A stretch of DNA of 64,000 bases from Roseiarcus sp963709185. GTDB lineage: Bacteria; Pseudomonadota; Alphaproteobacteria; Rhizobiales; Beijerinckiaceae. The first letter of the stretch is position 1; every line of letters begins with the position of its first letter. Where the stretch lies: assembly GCA_963709185.1 (NCBI GenBank), contig CAVPVQ010000032.1, positions 1-64,000 on the forward strand, given 5' to 3'. Of this stretch, positions 46,134-54,343 are shown in pieces. The notes under the pieces are model-generated. The model made no database searches and was not told the origin of the DNA. It saw only the letters and a list, made by a program, of their open reading frames with translations. Both the position numbers and the translations under genes were made by a program.

Positions 46134-46196
46134 ATAGCATAAGATCGGATTAACGGGGGCCGCGCCGGGTTCCCGGCCGGCCGCGATCAGGCGCTC

Positions 46197-47180
46197 TCAC
46201 CAGCGAATGAGCGCGGCGCCCCAGGTGAAGCCGCCGCCCATCGCTTCGATCATGACGAGGTCGCCCTTCTTGATGCGCCCGTCGGCGCACGCGACGGCGA
46301 GGGCGAGCGGAATCGAGGCGGCCGATGTGTTGCCGTGCATTTCGACGGTCTTGACGACCTTTTCGGGGGGCAACCCGAGCTTGTCCGCGGAGGCGTCGAT
46401 GATGCGCCGGTTCGCCTGGTGCGGCACGAACCAGTCGATGTCCCCGGCGGCGACGCCGGCGTCGGCGAAACAGGCCTTGACGACGTCGGTCACCATGCCG
46501 ACGGCGTGCCGGAACACTTCCCTGCCCTCCATCCTGAGATGGCCGACGGTCTGGGTCGACGAGGGGCCGCCGTCGACGTAGAGCTTGCCGCAATGGGCGC
46601 CGTCCGAGCGCAATTGCGAGGCGATGACGCCCGGCGATCCAATCGCGCCGTCGCTTTCCTGGGCCTCCAGCACGATCGCGCCGGCGCCGTCGCCGAACAA
46701 CACGCAGGTCGCGCGATCCTGCCAATCGAGGATGCGCGAGAAGGTTTCGGCGCCGATCACCAGCGCCCGCTTATGCGAAGCGGAAGTCAGAAACTTGTCG
46801 GCCGTCGTCACCGCGAAGACGAATCCGGAGCAAACCGCCTGCAGATCGAACGCCACGCCGTGATGGACCCCGAGATTGGCCTGCACCTGCGTCGCGACGG
46901 CCGGAAACGTGTAGTCGGGGGTCGAAGTGGCCACCACGATGAGATCGATGTCGGCGCCGGTCAGACCGGCGTCGGCAAGCGCGGCCAGCGCCGCTGTGGT
47001 GGCGAGTTGCGACGTCGTCTCGCCCGGCGCGGCGATATGGCGCTGGCGGATGCCGGTGCGCTGCTGGATCCATTCGTCCGACGTGTCGACCATTCCTGCG
47101 AGTTCCGCGTTGGTCAGCACGCGTTCGGGCAGACAGGCGCCGACGCCGCGCACAACCGAACGAAGGATTGGCTTGTTCAT
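46197..47180 (-). CDS. fabH: 3-oxoacyl-[ACP] synthase III
   Basis: A 327-residue enzyme that starts fatty acid synthesis by condensing acetyl-CoA with malonyl-ACP. Catalytic Cys is in FDLQAVCSGFVFAV, and His and Asn lie in FVPHQANRRIID and MHGNTSAASIPLAL. The start MNKPILRSVVRGVGACLPER at 47180 is typical. It follows plsX by 28 bp on the same strand, an arrangement conserved in proteobacteria. Confidence 0.95.
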   Translation of the reverse strand: MNKPILRSVVRGVGACLPERVLTNAELAGMVDTSDEWIQQRTGIRQRHIAAPGETTSQLATTAALAALADAGLTGADIDLIVVATSTPDYTFPAVATQVQANLGVHHGVAFDLQAVCSGFVFAVTTADKFLTSASHKRALVIGAETFSRILDWQDRATCVLFGDGAGAIVLEAQESDGAIGSPGVIASQLRSDGAHCGKLYVDGGPSSTQTVGHLRMEGREVFRHAVGMVTDVVKACFADAGVAAGDIDWFVPHQANRRIIDASADKLGLPPEKVVKTVEMHGNTSAASIPLALAVACADGRIKKGDLVMIEAMGGGFTWGAALIRW

Positions 47181-47208
47181 GAGATGCGGTAATCCTGTGC
47201 TCGGACCT

Positions 47209-48270
47209 TCAGGAATCGACCTGAACGGGCGGCGAAAGATGCGCGCGCGCCTCATTCGCCTGCGCGATCATTTCGCGTATCTTTGCGAGAAGCTCTTGCC
47301 GCGCCATGTCGTAGCCGACCTCGATGGCGCCGGCGAAACTCTCGGCGTTGGCGCCGCCGTGGCTCTTGATGACGACGCCGTCGAGGCCGAGAAACACCCC
47401 GCCATTGACCCTGCCCGGGTCCATCTTCTCGCGCAGCGCGTCGAAAGCGCCGCGCGCCAGGAAATAGCCGATCCGCGAGAGCAGGCTGTGGCTCATCGCG
47501 TCGCGGATGTATTGGCCGATCTGCTTGGCGGTGCCCTCGGCGGTCTTCAACGCGATATTTCCGGTGAAGCCCTCGGTCACGATGACGTCGACGGTGCCCT
47601 TGCCGAGATCGTCCCCCTCGACAAAACCCTGATAGTCGAGATGGGGCAGCCCCGCCTCGCGCAGCACCCGGCCCGCCGCCTTGACCTCTTCGAGCCCCTT
47701 GATTTCCTCGACGCCGACATTGAGCAAGCCGACCGTCGGCCGGTCGATGTCGAACACGATGCGCGCCATCGCCGAGCCCATGATCGCCAGGTCGATCAGG
47801 TGCTGGGCGTCGGCGCCGATGGTCGCCCCGACGTCGAGAACGATCGATTCGCCGCGCAGCGTCGGCCAGATCGCAGCGATGGCCGGACGATCGATCTGCG
47901 GCATGGTCCGCAGGCAGACTTTCGCCATCGCCATCAGCGCGCCGGTGTTGCCGGCCGATACGGCGAAATCCGCCTCGCCCTTCTTGACCGCGTCGATCGC
48001 CTGCCACATCGAGGAGGAGCGACGGCCGGCGCGCACCGCCTGACTCGGCTTGTCGGTCATCTTGACCGAAACGTCGCAATGGACGAGCCGCGCCTTCCTG
48101 GCCAACGCCGGATGGGCCTCGAGTATCGGGCGAATCACCTTCTCGTCGCCATAGAGCGAAAAACTGACGTCCGGCCGCCGGACGAGCGCAATCGCCGCCG
48201 CCGGCACAATGACCGAAGGTCCGCAATCGCCTCCCATCGCGTCCAGCGCTATGCGGACTTCGTTAGCCAT
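47209..48270 (-). CDS. plsX: phosphate acyltransferase PlsX
   Basis: A 353-residue enzyme forming acyl-phosphate from acyl-ACP for phospholipid synthesis. Conserved RIALDAMGGDCGPSVIVPAA opens the protein; SAGNTGALMAMAKV, and VTEGFTGNIALKTAEG follow. ATG 48270 gives the standard start. Middle gene of the CBP3-DUF177-plsX-fabH group. Confidence 0.95.
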   Translation of the reverse strand: MANEVRIALDAMGGDCGPSVIVPAAAIALVRRPDVSFSLYGDEKVIRPILEAHPALARKARLVHCDVSVKMTDKPSQAVRAGRRSSSMWQAIDAVKKGEADFAVSAGNTGALMAMAKVCLRTMPQIDRPAIAAIWPTLRGESIVLDVGATIGADAQHLIDLAIMGSAMARIVFDIDRPTVGLLNVGVEEIKGLEEVKAAGRVLREAGLPHLDYQGFVEGDDLGKGTVDVIVTEGFTGNIALKTAEGTAKQIGQYIRDAMSHSLLSRIGYFLARGAFDALREKMDPGRVNGGVFLGLDGVVIKSHGGANAESFAGAIEVGYDMARQELLAKIREMIAQANEARAHLSPPVQVDS

Positions 48271-48389
48271 ACCAGCCAACACCCGGCCCCCGGCCCCCCA
48301 AGCGCGGCGGACAATAGCCGCTTCGGCGACCAACGCAAACCTTCGTCCCGCCGCATCGTCCGGTCCGGCTTGTCGCGTCGCGAGGGCGA

Positions 48390-48935
48390 TCAATTGTCCT
48401 TCGACCCGTCGGCCAGCCTCGCAAAAGGCGTATCCTGTGCGTCCTGCTCGGAAGGCGGCGCAAATTCGACTCCCGGCTTGCGCGGATAGGGGTCCAGGCC
48501 GAGCAGCATGAACTCGACCGCGAGCGCGCCAAGATCGATCTGACCGTCGACGATCGGATCGGGCGCGTCTTCGTCATCCATCGCGAAGGCGAGGGCCTCC
48601 GCCGTTGCAGCCGGCGGCGCGCCGCGGCGCGCGCCCTCCCCGCCTGGCGCGGCGAAGCGCACGTCGACCGGCTCGTTCAACGTGACGTCGAACGGCTCCA
48701 GCGAAACGACGCAGGTCTGCGTCGCCTCGACATGGACCTCCCCCCGCACATGAACCATGCCACGCCCGACGCGGCGCAGGATGAATTGGCCCGCGAGGCG
48801 CCCGATCGCCGGCAGGCCGCCGCGTTTGGCCAGCGCGGCGCGCTCGGCATCGCTGGCCTCGATCGTACGCTCGAGGCCGTCGCCGGGAATCGCATCGACC
48901 CTGACCCAACGTGCGAACGGATTGTTCTCAGCCAT
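48390..48935 (-). CDS. DUF177 (YceD-like) protein
   Basis: A 181-residue protein of the DUF177 family, often linked to 23S rRNA processing and found before rpmF-plsX in many bacteria. Motifs include LAGQFILRRVGRGMVHVRGEV, VVSLEPFDVTLNEPVDVRF and GQIDLGALAVEFMLLGLDPYPRKPG. Its start overlaps the CBP3-like gene by 8 bp, and plsX follows. Confidence 0.88.
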   Translation of the reverse strand: MAENNPFARWVRVDAIPGDGLERTIEASDAERAALAKRGGLPAIGRLAGQFILRRVGRGMVHVRGEVHVEATQTCVVSLEPFDVTLNEPVDVRFAAPGGEGARRGAPPAATAEALAFAMDDEDAPDPIVDGQIDLGALAVEFMLLGLDPYPRKPGVEFAPPSEQDAQDTPFARLADGSKDN

Positions 48936-49500
48936 GGCCAGCCTCGGTCTCTGCGACGATGCGCTTCGGCGCGGGGAATTCGACTTCTCCGGCGGCGAAT
49001 GTCTCGAGCGGCGTGCGGTCGAGCGCGTCCGCCGCGGCGCGCACGAATTCGGCCAGGCGCGGCGCCGAGGGCGCGAGCGCGACATCGGCGACGCCATAGA
49101 CGTTGCGCGCCAGCGCCCGGTTCAGACGCTCCTGGTCCGGGTCGTCGAGCCCCTCGGCATACGCCTTGCTCCGGCCATAGAAGGCTTCCGCCATCCGCTT
49201 GAGGCGCTTGGCGACGGCGACGTCGCCAAGGCCCGTCTCGCGCAGCACGACATCGAAGTGACGAAAGACGCTGTCGCCGATCTCATGCGCCAACTCCGCC
49301 CCGGCGCCCGAATGTTTCATCAAACGGCGCATGACGAGGGCGGCGTGCAGCGTCACCATCTCAAACCGCCCTTCGAAAGTGTCGGGCGCGCCAAGATCGG
49401 CGTAGAGCGTGGGGCGTCGGGCCGCAGCCACGATCTTGCCGTGAATCTGGTCGATGAGATTGCGATTGGCGCGCCGGGCGCGCCAGTGCGCGAGGATCAT
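48928..49500 (-). CDS. ubiquinol-cytochrome c chaperone (CBP3 family)
   Basis: A 190-residue protein of the CBP3/UPF0174 family that helps assemble the cytochrome bc1 complex. Typical sequence includes FEMVTLHAALVMRRL, LAHEIGDSVFRHFDVVLRETG and GDVAVAKRLKRMAEAFYGR. It is divergent from bamE and leads the DUF177-plsX-fabH group, the standard order in alphaproteobacteria. Confidence 0.88.
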   Translation of the reverse strand: MILAHWRARRANRNLIDQIHGKIVAAARRPTLYADLGAPDTFEGRFEMVTLHAALVMRRLMKHSGAGAELAHEIGDSVFRHFDVVLRETGLGDVAVAKRLKRMAEAFYGRSKAYAEGLDDPDQERLNRALARNVYGVADVALAPSAPRLAEFVRAAADALDRTPLETFAAGEVEFPAPKRIVAETEAGHG

Positions 49501-49592
49501 GTCGCCGCCTTGCTTTTTGTGCGCGCCATGGGTTAGGCATCACGGCCGGATCTGGCAAGCAAAAAAGCGCCGGCCTAGCGGAGAGTTCTGAT

Positions 49593-50060
49593 ATGGGGCG
49601 GGAATCACCGGCGCCGCACGACGCGCGCAGCGGCGCGGCGAGGTTTTTCTGCATCCTCGCGCTCGGCCTCGGCCTGAGCGGGTGCATCGGCTACGACGGC
49701 GATTTCGACCGCGGCTATGTCGTCGACCAACGCACCATCGACCAGGTCAAGGTCGGCGCGACGACCAAGCCGGAGGCGCTCACGCTGATGGGAACGCCGT
49801 CGACGACTTCGACCGTCGGCGGCGACGCGTGGTATTACGTCGGCCAGAAGCTGGTTCGCCCCCTGGCGTTCATGACGCCGAAGATGACCGACCAATACGT
49901 CATCGCGCTCTATTTCGACAAGAACGGCAAAGTGGAGCGCATCGCCAACTACGGCATGAAGGACGGGATGGTGTTCGATTTCGTTTCGCGCACGACTCCC
50001 ACCGGCGGTTCGGAGCCGAATTTCCTTGGCAATATGTTCAAGAACCTGATGCGCTTCTAG
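49593..50060 (+). CDS. bamE: outer-membrane protein assembly factor BamE
   Basis: A 155-residue lipoprotein of the BAM complex. The signal peptide ends with the lipobox LSGC (residues 29-32), then RGYVVDQRTIDQVKVGATTK and TLMGTPSTTSTVGGDAWYYV, typical BamE/SmpA sequence. It is divergent from the CBP3-family gene. Confidence 0.9.
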   Translation: MGRESPAPHDARSGAARFFCILALGLGLSGCIGYDGDFDRGYVVDQRTIDQVKVGATTKPEALTLMGTPSTTSTVGGDAWYYVGQKLVRPLAFMTPKMTDQYVIALYFDKNGKVERIANYGMKDGMVFDFVSRTTPTGGSEPNFLGNMFKNLMRF

Positions 50061-50100
50061 GCGCGGCGAACAGCGAGGGTTCTCGCGCGAAGGCGGGCAA

Positions 50101-50532
50101 TCATGCCGTCGCGATATAGTCCCGCAACGCGCGATGCTCGCTCTCGATCTCGTTGACGTGGAATTTCACCACGTCGCCGATCGAAACGAGCCCGACCAGC
50201 TTGCCGTCGGCCACGACCGGCACGTGACGAAAGCGTCCGTTGGTCATCGTCTCCATGACGCTGTCGATCGCGGTGTCCTCGGTCACCGTGAAGACTTTCG
50301 CGGTCATGTGCCGCGACACCGCCTCGCCGAGCGCCGCCACTCCGCCGACGCCGATGGCGCGCACGATGTCGCGCTCGGAAAGAATGCCGAACACGTTGTT
50401 GCCGACGTCGGCGACGACGACGGCGCCGATCCCCTTGCTCGCCAACAGTTGAGCGGCCTCCATCAGGGTGCGATGGGGTTGAGTCGTGACGACGTCGCGG
50501 CCCTTGGCCGCAAGAATTAGTGCAACACTCAT
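50101..50532 (-). CDS. CBS-domain protein
   Basis: A 143-residue protein made of two CBS domains, with typical GNNVFGILSERDIVRAI and FRHVPVVADGKLVGLVSIGDVVK. CBS pairs bind adenosine nucleotides and often regulate partners. It is a stand-alone member common in alphaproteobacteria. It runs convergently to bamE with 40 bp between stops. Confidence 0.88.
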   Translation of the reverse strand: MSVALILAAKGRDVVTTQPHRTLMEAAQLLASKGIGAVVVADVGNNVFGILSERDIVRAIGVGGVAALGEAVSRHMTAKVFTVTEDTAIDSVMETMTNGRFRHVPVVADGKLVGLVSIGDVVKFHVNEIESEHRALRDYIATA

Positions 50533-50742
50533 GGCCTCCTCCCTTCGTTAACCACGCAGCCGCGCGCCGCGGCATTGCCTGCGACAATGCGCCGCTCTCG
50601 GAGCGCGGGCAAGCACAAACCGCGCCTGATCGCCGGGCGCCTCGCCGCCGCCGACGGTCGCGGACGGCGTATTGCGATGCGCGAGACCGCGCACTATGGT
50701 CGCGCCGCTTCTCGGGCCGACACAAGGCCTCTGGGGCCCTTT

Positions 50743-50817
50743 TGGGGCGTCGCCAAGCGGTAAGGCAGCGGATTTTGATTCCGCCATACGGAGGTTCGAA
50801 TCCTCCCGCCCCAGCCA
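50743..50817 (+). tRNA. tRNA-Gln (anticodon UUG)
   Basis: Begins TGGGGCGTCGCCAAGC and ends GCCCCAGCCA with encoded CCA. Acceptor stem TGGGGCG/CGCCCCA pairs. The anticodon arm is GCGGA-TTTTGAT-TCCGC, giving TTG, glutamine; the T-arm is GGAGGTTCGAATCCTCC. Confidence 0.96.
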
Positions 50818-50862
50818 GGATTCAAGATACTGATTTCTTTAGAAAAACGGCTTCCGCTCGCC

Positions 50863-51318
50863 CTACAACGAAAAGTCCTTTGAAACCACGTCCGTTAGAT
50901 GGTCCAGGATATTTCCCCAGCCCCTCGTATGCCCTTCACAAATTGCCGGCGTCGGTAGACGCTCGTGGGTCAGCACGAGCTCGGTCTCATCGCCACGCGG
51001 ATTGAGTTCGACGGTCACCAACGTATTCACATTGTTGGTCAGCGGCCCAATCCACGTGAACACGAGCTTGCGCGGCCGGTCGATTTGCACATAGGCGCCG
51101 GATACTTCGCGGCTTGATTCCTTCGAAGACATGACAAGGCTGAAGGCGCCGCCAGGGCGGAGGTCACAGCTCGCCTTGCAATCGACCGCGCCCGGAAAGG
51201 GGCTCATCCACCGCACCATCAAATCGGGTTTGGTCCACAGGTCGAAGATCTGCTCCGCCCCGGCCCTCACGCGCCGGCGCACCTGCACGATCGGGCCCGT
51301 CGCATCACCGCGAACCAT
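50863..51318 (-). CDS. SRPBCC (AHSA1-like) protein
   Basis: A 151-residue START-fold protein with QVRRRVRAGAEQIFDLWTKPD, MVRWMSPFPG and the C-terminal GWGNILDHLTDVV typical of AHSA1-like domains, which form a hydrophobic pocket. It overlaps the preceding ArsR gene by 14 bp and is co-expressed. Such ArsR/AHSA1 pairs are common; the ligand is unknown. Confidence 0.85.
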   Translation of the reverse strand: MVRGDATGPIVQVRRRVRAGAEQIFDLWTKPDLMVRWMSPFPGAVDCKASCDLRPGGAFSLVMSSKESSREVSGAYVQIDRPRKLVFTWIGPLTNNVNTLVTVELNPRGDETELVLTHERLPTPAICEGHTRGWGNILDHLTDVVSKDFSL

Positions 51319-51703
51319 GCTTGCGGTCCTTTCGCGCCAACTTGTGATCCTTCTCGAGCTCGCGCAGCAGGCGCTCCATGGCGTCCAGCCGCTCCTCCCA
51401 ATAGCGGCGCATCCGCTCGATCCAGCCATCGACCCCGTCCAGCGAACGGGTGTTGATGGAGAGAATGTGGTCGCGCCCTTTCCTGTGCCGCGCGACCACG
51501 CCGCTCGCTTCCAGCACGCGGATGTGTTTCGACACCGCGTTCAAAGACATGGCGAAGGGTTCGGCGACCTCGGTGACGCGCGCCTCGCTGCGTGAGAGCC
51601 GTTCGATAATCGCCCGCCGCGTCGGATCGGCTAACGCGACGAATACCGCGTCGAGGCGCGCGGTGCGCGAAGCGGCTGCCTTTCGGGCTTCGATCTCAAC
51701 CAT
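51305..51703 (-). CDS. ArsR-family transcriptional regulator
   Basis: A 132-residue winged-helix regulator. The helix-turn-helix is VTEVAEPFAMSLNAVSKHIRVLEASGVV, followed by the wing ARHRKGRDHIL. No metal-binding Cys cluster is seen, so it probably does not sense metals. It leads a two-gene operon with the SRPBCC protein and is divergent from an exported hydrolase. Two near-identical palindromes in the spacer are its likely operators. Confidence 0.9.
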   Translation of the reverse strand: MVEIEARKAAASRTARLDAVFVALADPTRRAIIERLSRSEARVTEVAEPFAMSLNAVSKHIRVLEASGVVARHRKGRDHILSINTRSLDGVDGWIERMRRYWEERLDAMERLLRELEKDHKLARKDRKHGSR

Positions 51704-51744
51704 GGCGATCTGGCTGCCCGCTCGATTCTCAATTCAAAAAATAT

Positions 51745-51760
51745 TCTACCTGGAGGTTGA
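51745..51760. promoter_or_regulatory. ArsR operator, copy 1 (imperfect)
   Basis: TCTACCTGGAGGTTGA. It matches the perfect palindrome at 51785-51800 at 14 of 16 positions and lies 40 bp from it, about four helical turns, so two dimers could bind on the same face. Confidence 0.6.
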
Positions 51761-51784
51761 CTATTTATCAAGGCGACGCTTTAT

Positions 51785-51800
51785 TCAACCTGCAGGTTGA
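51785..51800. promoter_or_regulatory. ArsR operator, copy 2 (perfect palindrome)
   Basis: TCAACCTGCAGGTTGA is a perfect 16-base palindrome in the divergent spacer between arsR and the hydrolase gene. Its placement suggests control of both transcripts by the ArsR protein. Confidence 0.65.
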
Positions 51801-51827
51801 ACCGGCCTGATAATGAAGGAGAGCCCG

Positions 51828-52586
51828 ATGCTAAATAAACCCGTTGCCGCTGCGGCCGCGGCGGCCGCACTTCTGTCGGCGACCGTCGCTCCGGCGCTGG
51901 CCGAGCCGATCAAGAACATTGTCCTCGTCCACGGCGCCTTCGCCGACGGTTCCGGATGGCGGGACGTCGCCGGCATTCTGGGTAAAGACGGCTATACGGT
52001 CAGCGTGGTGCAGGAGCCGCTGACATCGCTCGCGGACGACGTCGCGGCGACCAAACGGGTCCTGGATTTGCAACAGGGCCCCACCCTTCTGGTCGGCCAC
52101 AGCTATGGCGGCGTGGTCATCACCGAAGCGGGCAATGCGCCGAATGTCGTCGGCCTCGTCTACATCGCCGCTTTCATCCCCGACCAGGGCGAGAGTGCAT
52201 TGAGCCTGCTCTCAACGGCCCCCGCCGCCAACGCCGACATCCGCGCCACCAAGGACGATTTCCTGTACCTTGACCCGGCCGTCTTCCCCGCCGATTTCGC
52301 AGCCGATGTCGCGCCCGCTCAGGCCAACTTCATGGCGCATTCGCAGCAGATGCTGGCCAAGGCCGCCGGCGGCGCGCCTGTGACGACGGCCGCCTGGCGT
52401 CAGAAGAAGAGCTGGGCGATGGTTGCTTCGCGCGACCACAACATCAATCCCGATCTCGAGCGCAGCATGGCCAAGCGGGCCGGCAGCGAAACGATCGAAG
52501 TTCCGGCCAGCCACGCGGTGTACGTTTCCAAGCCGGATGACGTGGCTCGGTTGATCGAACGGGCGGCAAAGGCGTCTGGCCACTAA
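51828..52586 (+). CDS. exported alpha/beta hydrolase
   Basis: A 252-residue secreted hydrolase. A signal peptide ends near APALA, then IVLVHGAFADGSGWRDVA carries the oxyanion region. The nucleophile is Ser in VGHSYGGVVI, and the catalytic His is in VPASHAVYVSKP. Start 51828 has AAGGAG upstream; an in-frame ATG at 51813 is less likely. Similar proteins are annotated as salicylate-esterase-like; the substrate is unknown. Divergent from arsR, possibly under its control. Confidence 0.85.
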   Translation: MLNKPVAAAAAAAALLSATVAPALAEPIKNIVLVHGAFADGSGWRDVAGILGKDGYTVSVVQEPLTSLADDVAATKRVLDLQQGPTLLVGHSYGGVVITEAGNAPNVVGLVYIAAFIPDQGESALSLLSTAPAANADIRATKDDFLYLDPAVFPADFAADVAPAQANFMAHSQQMLAKAAGGAPVTTAAWRQKKSWAMVASRDHNINPDLERSMAKRAGSETIEVPASHAVYVSKPDDVARLIERAAKASGH

Positions 52587-52854
52587 CCCTTCCATCCAAC
52601 ACGATTGTTAGAGAGCCCCCCAACGTCCGTGAACGTTCTCCACCAGACCTCCGCCCGCGCCACAGGCGGCCGCGATCGCCGCGCCGCCGCCGTGGACGGT
52701 GCTTCGAAGTGAACCTGACGACGCCGAAGCGGCAGGCCCGGCGGCGCCGGCGCCGATCCCTGGAAGCTGTTTGCCGCCGGCCACATGCGGGCTGCCTCGG
52801 TCATGACCAGGAGCGGGGCCAGCCCCGGGATTCTGATAGGCTGCGGCGGCGCCA

Positions 52855-52980
52855 TTGAATGAACAGCTCGATTGTTTCGGCCAGACGGTCAACATCGCGG
52901 CGCGCGTGCGGCAGCCCGCGGATGCGAGAGAGATTTTTGTCTCGGAGGATGGCTATTCCGCTGAAGGCCTGCGCGCGCTG
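52855..52980 (+). pseudogene. adenylate/guanylate cyclase 3' remnant
   Basis: NEQLDCFGQTVNIAARVRQP matches the conserved region late in class III cyclase domains (DYFGQTVNIAARVQ). The normal upstream catalytic part is absent and the frame runs into the next fragment. Confidence 0.6.
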
Positions 52981-52984
52981 CGTG

Positions 52985-53113
52985 ATTGCCGGCGGCGGCA
53001 GTATCGGCGCGGCGGCCGCGCGGCTGTTTCTCAAGGAGAGCGCCAAGGTCGCGCTCGTCGACCGCGACGAGACGGGGCTGGCCGCCGCGGTCGCCGACCT
53101 TGCCCATTCCTGA
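52985..53113 (+). pseudogene. short-chain dehydrogenase 5' remnant
   Basis: IAGGGSIGAAAARLFLKESA and KVALVDRDETGLAAAVADL match the Rossmann coenzyme loop and second strand of SDR enzymes. It stops at 53113 with no catalytic YxxxK. Confidence 0.6.
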
Positions 53114-53176
53114 CGGTGCGTTTGACGCAATCGACGCTGCGCATGGCAGGGGCGCGTCCCTTGACGCCAATCCATC

Positions 53177-54169
53177 CTACGACTTCGCGTCGGAATCAGC
53201 GGTCGCGTTCGGCTCGACGTCCGGCGTGCCATAGGTGTGGAACGTCGAAATCGTCTTGAGGCCCCACGCCTGCCCCCTGGCGCGTTCGGCTTCGGTCCAC
53301 ACGATCGGCTGCCAATCCGGCGCCAGAATCAGACGGGCGCCGGCGTTGCACACCTCGATGCGGTTGCCGCCGGGTTCATAGACGTAGAGAAAAAAGGTTT
53401 GCTGGATGGCGTGCTTGTGCGGGCCCGTTTCGATCGGGACATCGTGCTCGAGGCAGATGTCGGCGGCGCGCAGCACCAGTTCGCGCGAATCGACGGCGTA
53501 GGTGACGTGGTGGAAACGGCCCCGCGCGCCGGTATGGTCCTGCGTGTAGGCGACGTCATAGCTCTTGTTGGTGGCGGTCAACCAAATTCCGGCCTCGACG
53601 CCGCTGTCGAGCACGATCATCTCGGTGGTGCGCAACCCCACCGCATTCTCCAGGAACTCGCGGGTTCCCTTGATGTCATTGGCCAGCAGATTGAGATGGT
53701 CGAGGCGGCGCACGCCGATCCCGTTCGAGGAATAGCGCGCCGCCTGGTTTTTCAGCGCCGGCCTGAGCGCCGCCGGCGGCTTGTACCATTCGGTTTCATA
53801 GTATATTTCGATTTGGTGTCCGTCCGGGTCGCGCGCGAGATAGGCGGGGCCGTGGCCGACGTCGCCATCGGTCCAGCCGACCCCGAGGCCGGTCGCCTCC
53901 AGGGCATCGGCCCGGCGTTTGAGGGCGGCGGAACTCGTCGCGCGAAACGCGAAATGGCCGATGCCCGGCTTTTTCGACGCGCTGAGCTTCAACGAATGAT
54001 GTTCATAGTCGTCCCAGCCGCGCAGGTAGACCGAATCCCCGACCCGCGCGGTCTCCTGCATGCCCATCACGTCGAGGAAGAAACGCAGGCTCTCATCGAG
54101 CCTCGGCGTGAGCAGCTCGACATGCGCGAGATGGGCGATATCGTGGCAGGGTTCGACGCCGCTCAACAT
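53177..54169 (-). CDS. type I extradiol (catechol 2,3-) dioxygenase, VOC superfamily
   Basis: A 330-residue, two-domain VOC enzyme. The C-terminal catalytic domain shows the expected Fe(II) ligands: His in VRRLDHLNLLAND, His in GRFHHVTYAVDS and Glu in GGNRIEVCNAGARL. The N-terminal half repeats the fold (ARDPDGHQIEIYYETEW). The family opens catecholic rings next to the hydroxyls with O2. It is divergent from the LysR gene and next to lower-pathway enzymes, so the natural substrate is probably a carboxylated or substituted catechol; not provable from sequence. Confidence 0.87.
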   Translation of the reverse strand: MLSGVEPCHDIAHLAHVELLTPRLDESLRFFLDVMGMQETARVGDSVYLRGWDDYEHHSLKLSASKKPGIGHFAFRATSSAALKRRADALEATGLGVGWTDGDVGHGPAYLARDPDGHQIEIYYETEWYKPPAALRPALKNQAARYSSNGIGVRRLDHLNLLANDIKGTREFLENAVGLRTTEMIVLDSGVEAGIWLTATNKSYDVAYTQDHTGARGRFHHVTYAVDSRELVLRAADICLEHDVPIETGPHKHAIQQTFFLYVYEPGGNRIEVCNAGARLILAPDWQPIVWTEAERARGQAWGLKTISTFHTYGTPDVEPNATADSDAKS

Positions 54170-54285
54170 GAATCCCTTCCCTCTCGCCCGCCGGCGTTCT
54201 CGACAGCCGCCACGACGCCCGATTGCGCGACCCCGAAAAGATCATCGGGCGGCAGGTGAGGCAAATCTATTCTGTTCCGGCATTG

Positions 54286-54300
54286 ATGAATCTGTTGCAT
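54286..54300. promoter_or_regulatory. LysR-type binding site between dioxygenase and LysR genes
   Basis: ATGAATCTGTTGCAT, a dyad with a T-N11-A core, placed 44 bp before the LysR start in the divergent spacer. This is the classical position for LysR control of the divergent target and itself. Confidence 0.55.
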
Positions 54301-54343
54301 AAATGAGCAGTCCGACCCCGGAATCCCGGAGCGAGGCTGTTTC

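Larger units (their letters stand above)
52587..53176. other. interval with remnants of two unrelated genes
   Basis: 52587-52850 holds nothing convincing. At 52855-52980 the plus frame encodes EQLDCFGQTVNIAARVRQPADAREIF, the end of a class III adenylate cyclase domain, and from about 52985 another frame encodes CVIAGGGSIGAAAARLFLKE, the start of a short-chain dehydrogenase. Neither is complete. This looks like a scar from deletion or recombination. Confidence 0.55.

Noticed and set aside
44335..46140. 601-residue minus-strand frame across the CusF-like and GGDEF region
   Set aside because: It is out of frame with the real GGDEF domain and crosses the CusF-like gene; the composition is that of a shadow frame.
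54277..54292. 16 bases identical to the IS630 left end (10-25), ccggcattgatgaatc
   Set aside because: No transposase or second inverted repeat is near, and one shared 16-mer in a window of this size can arise by chance. It overlaps the LysR-type box, which explains it better.
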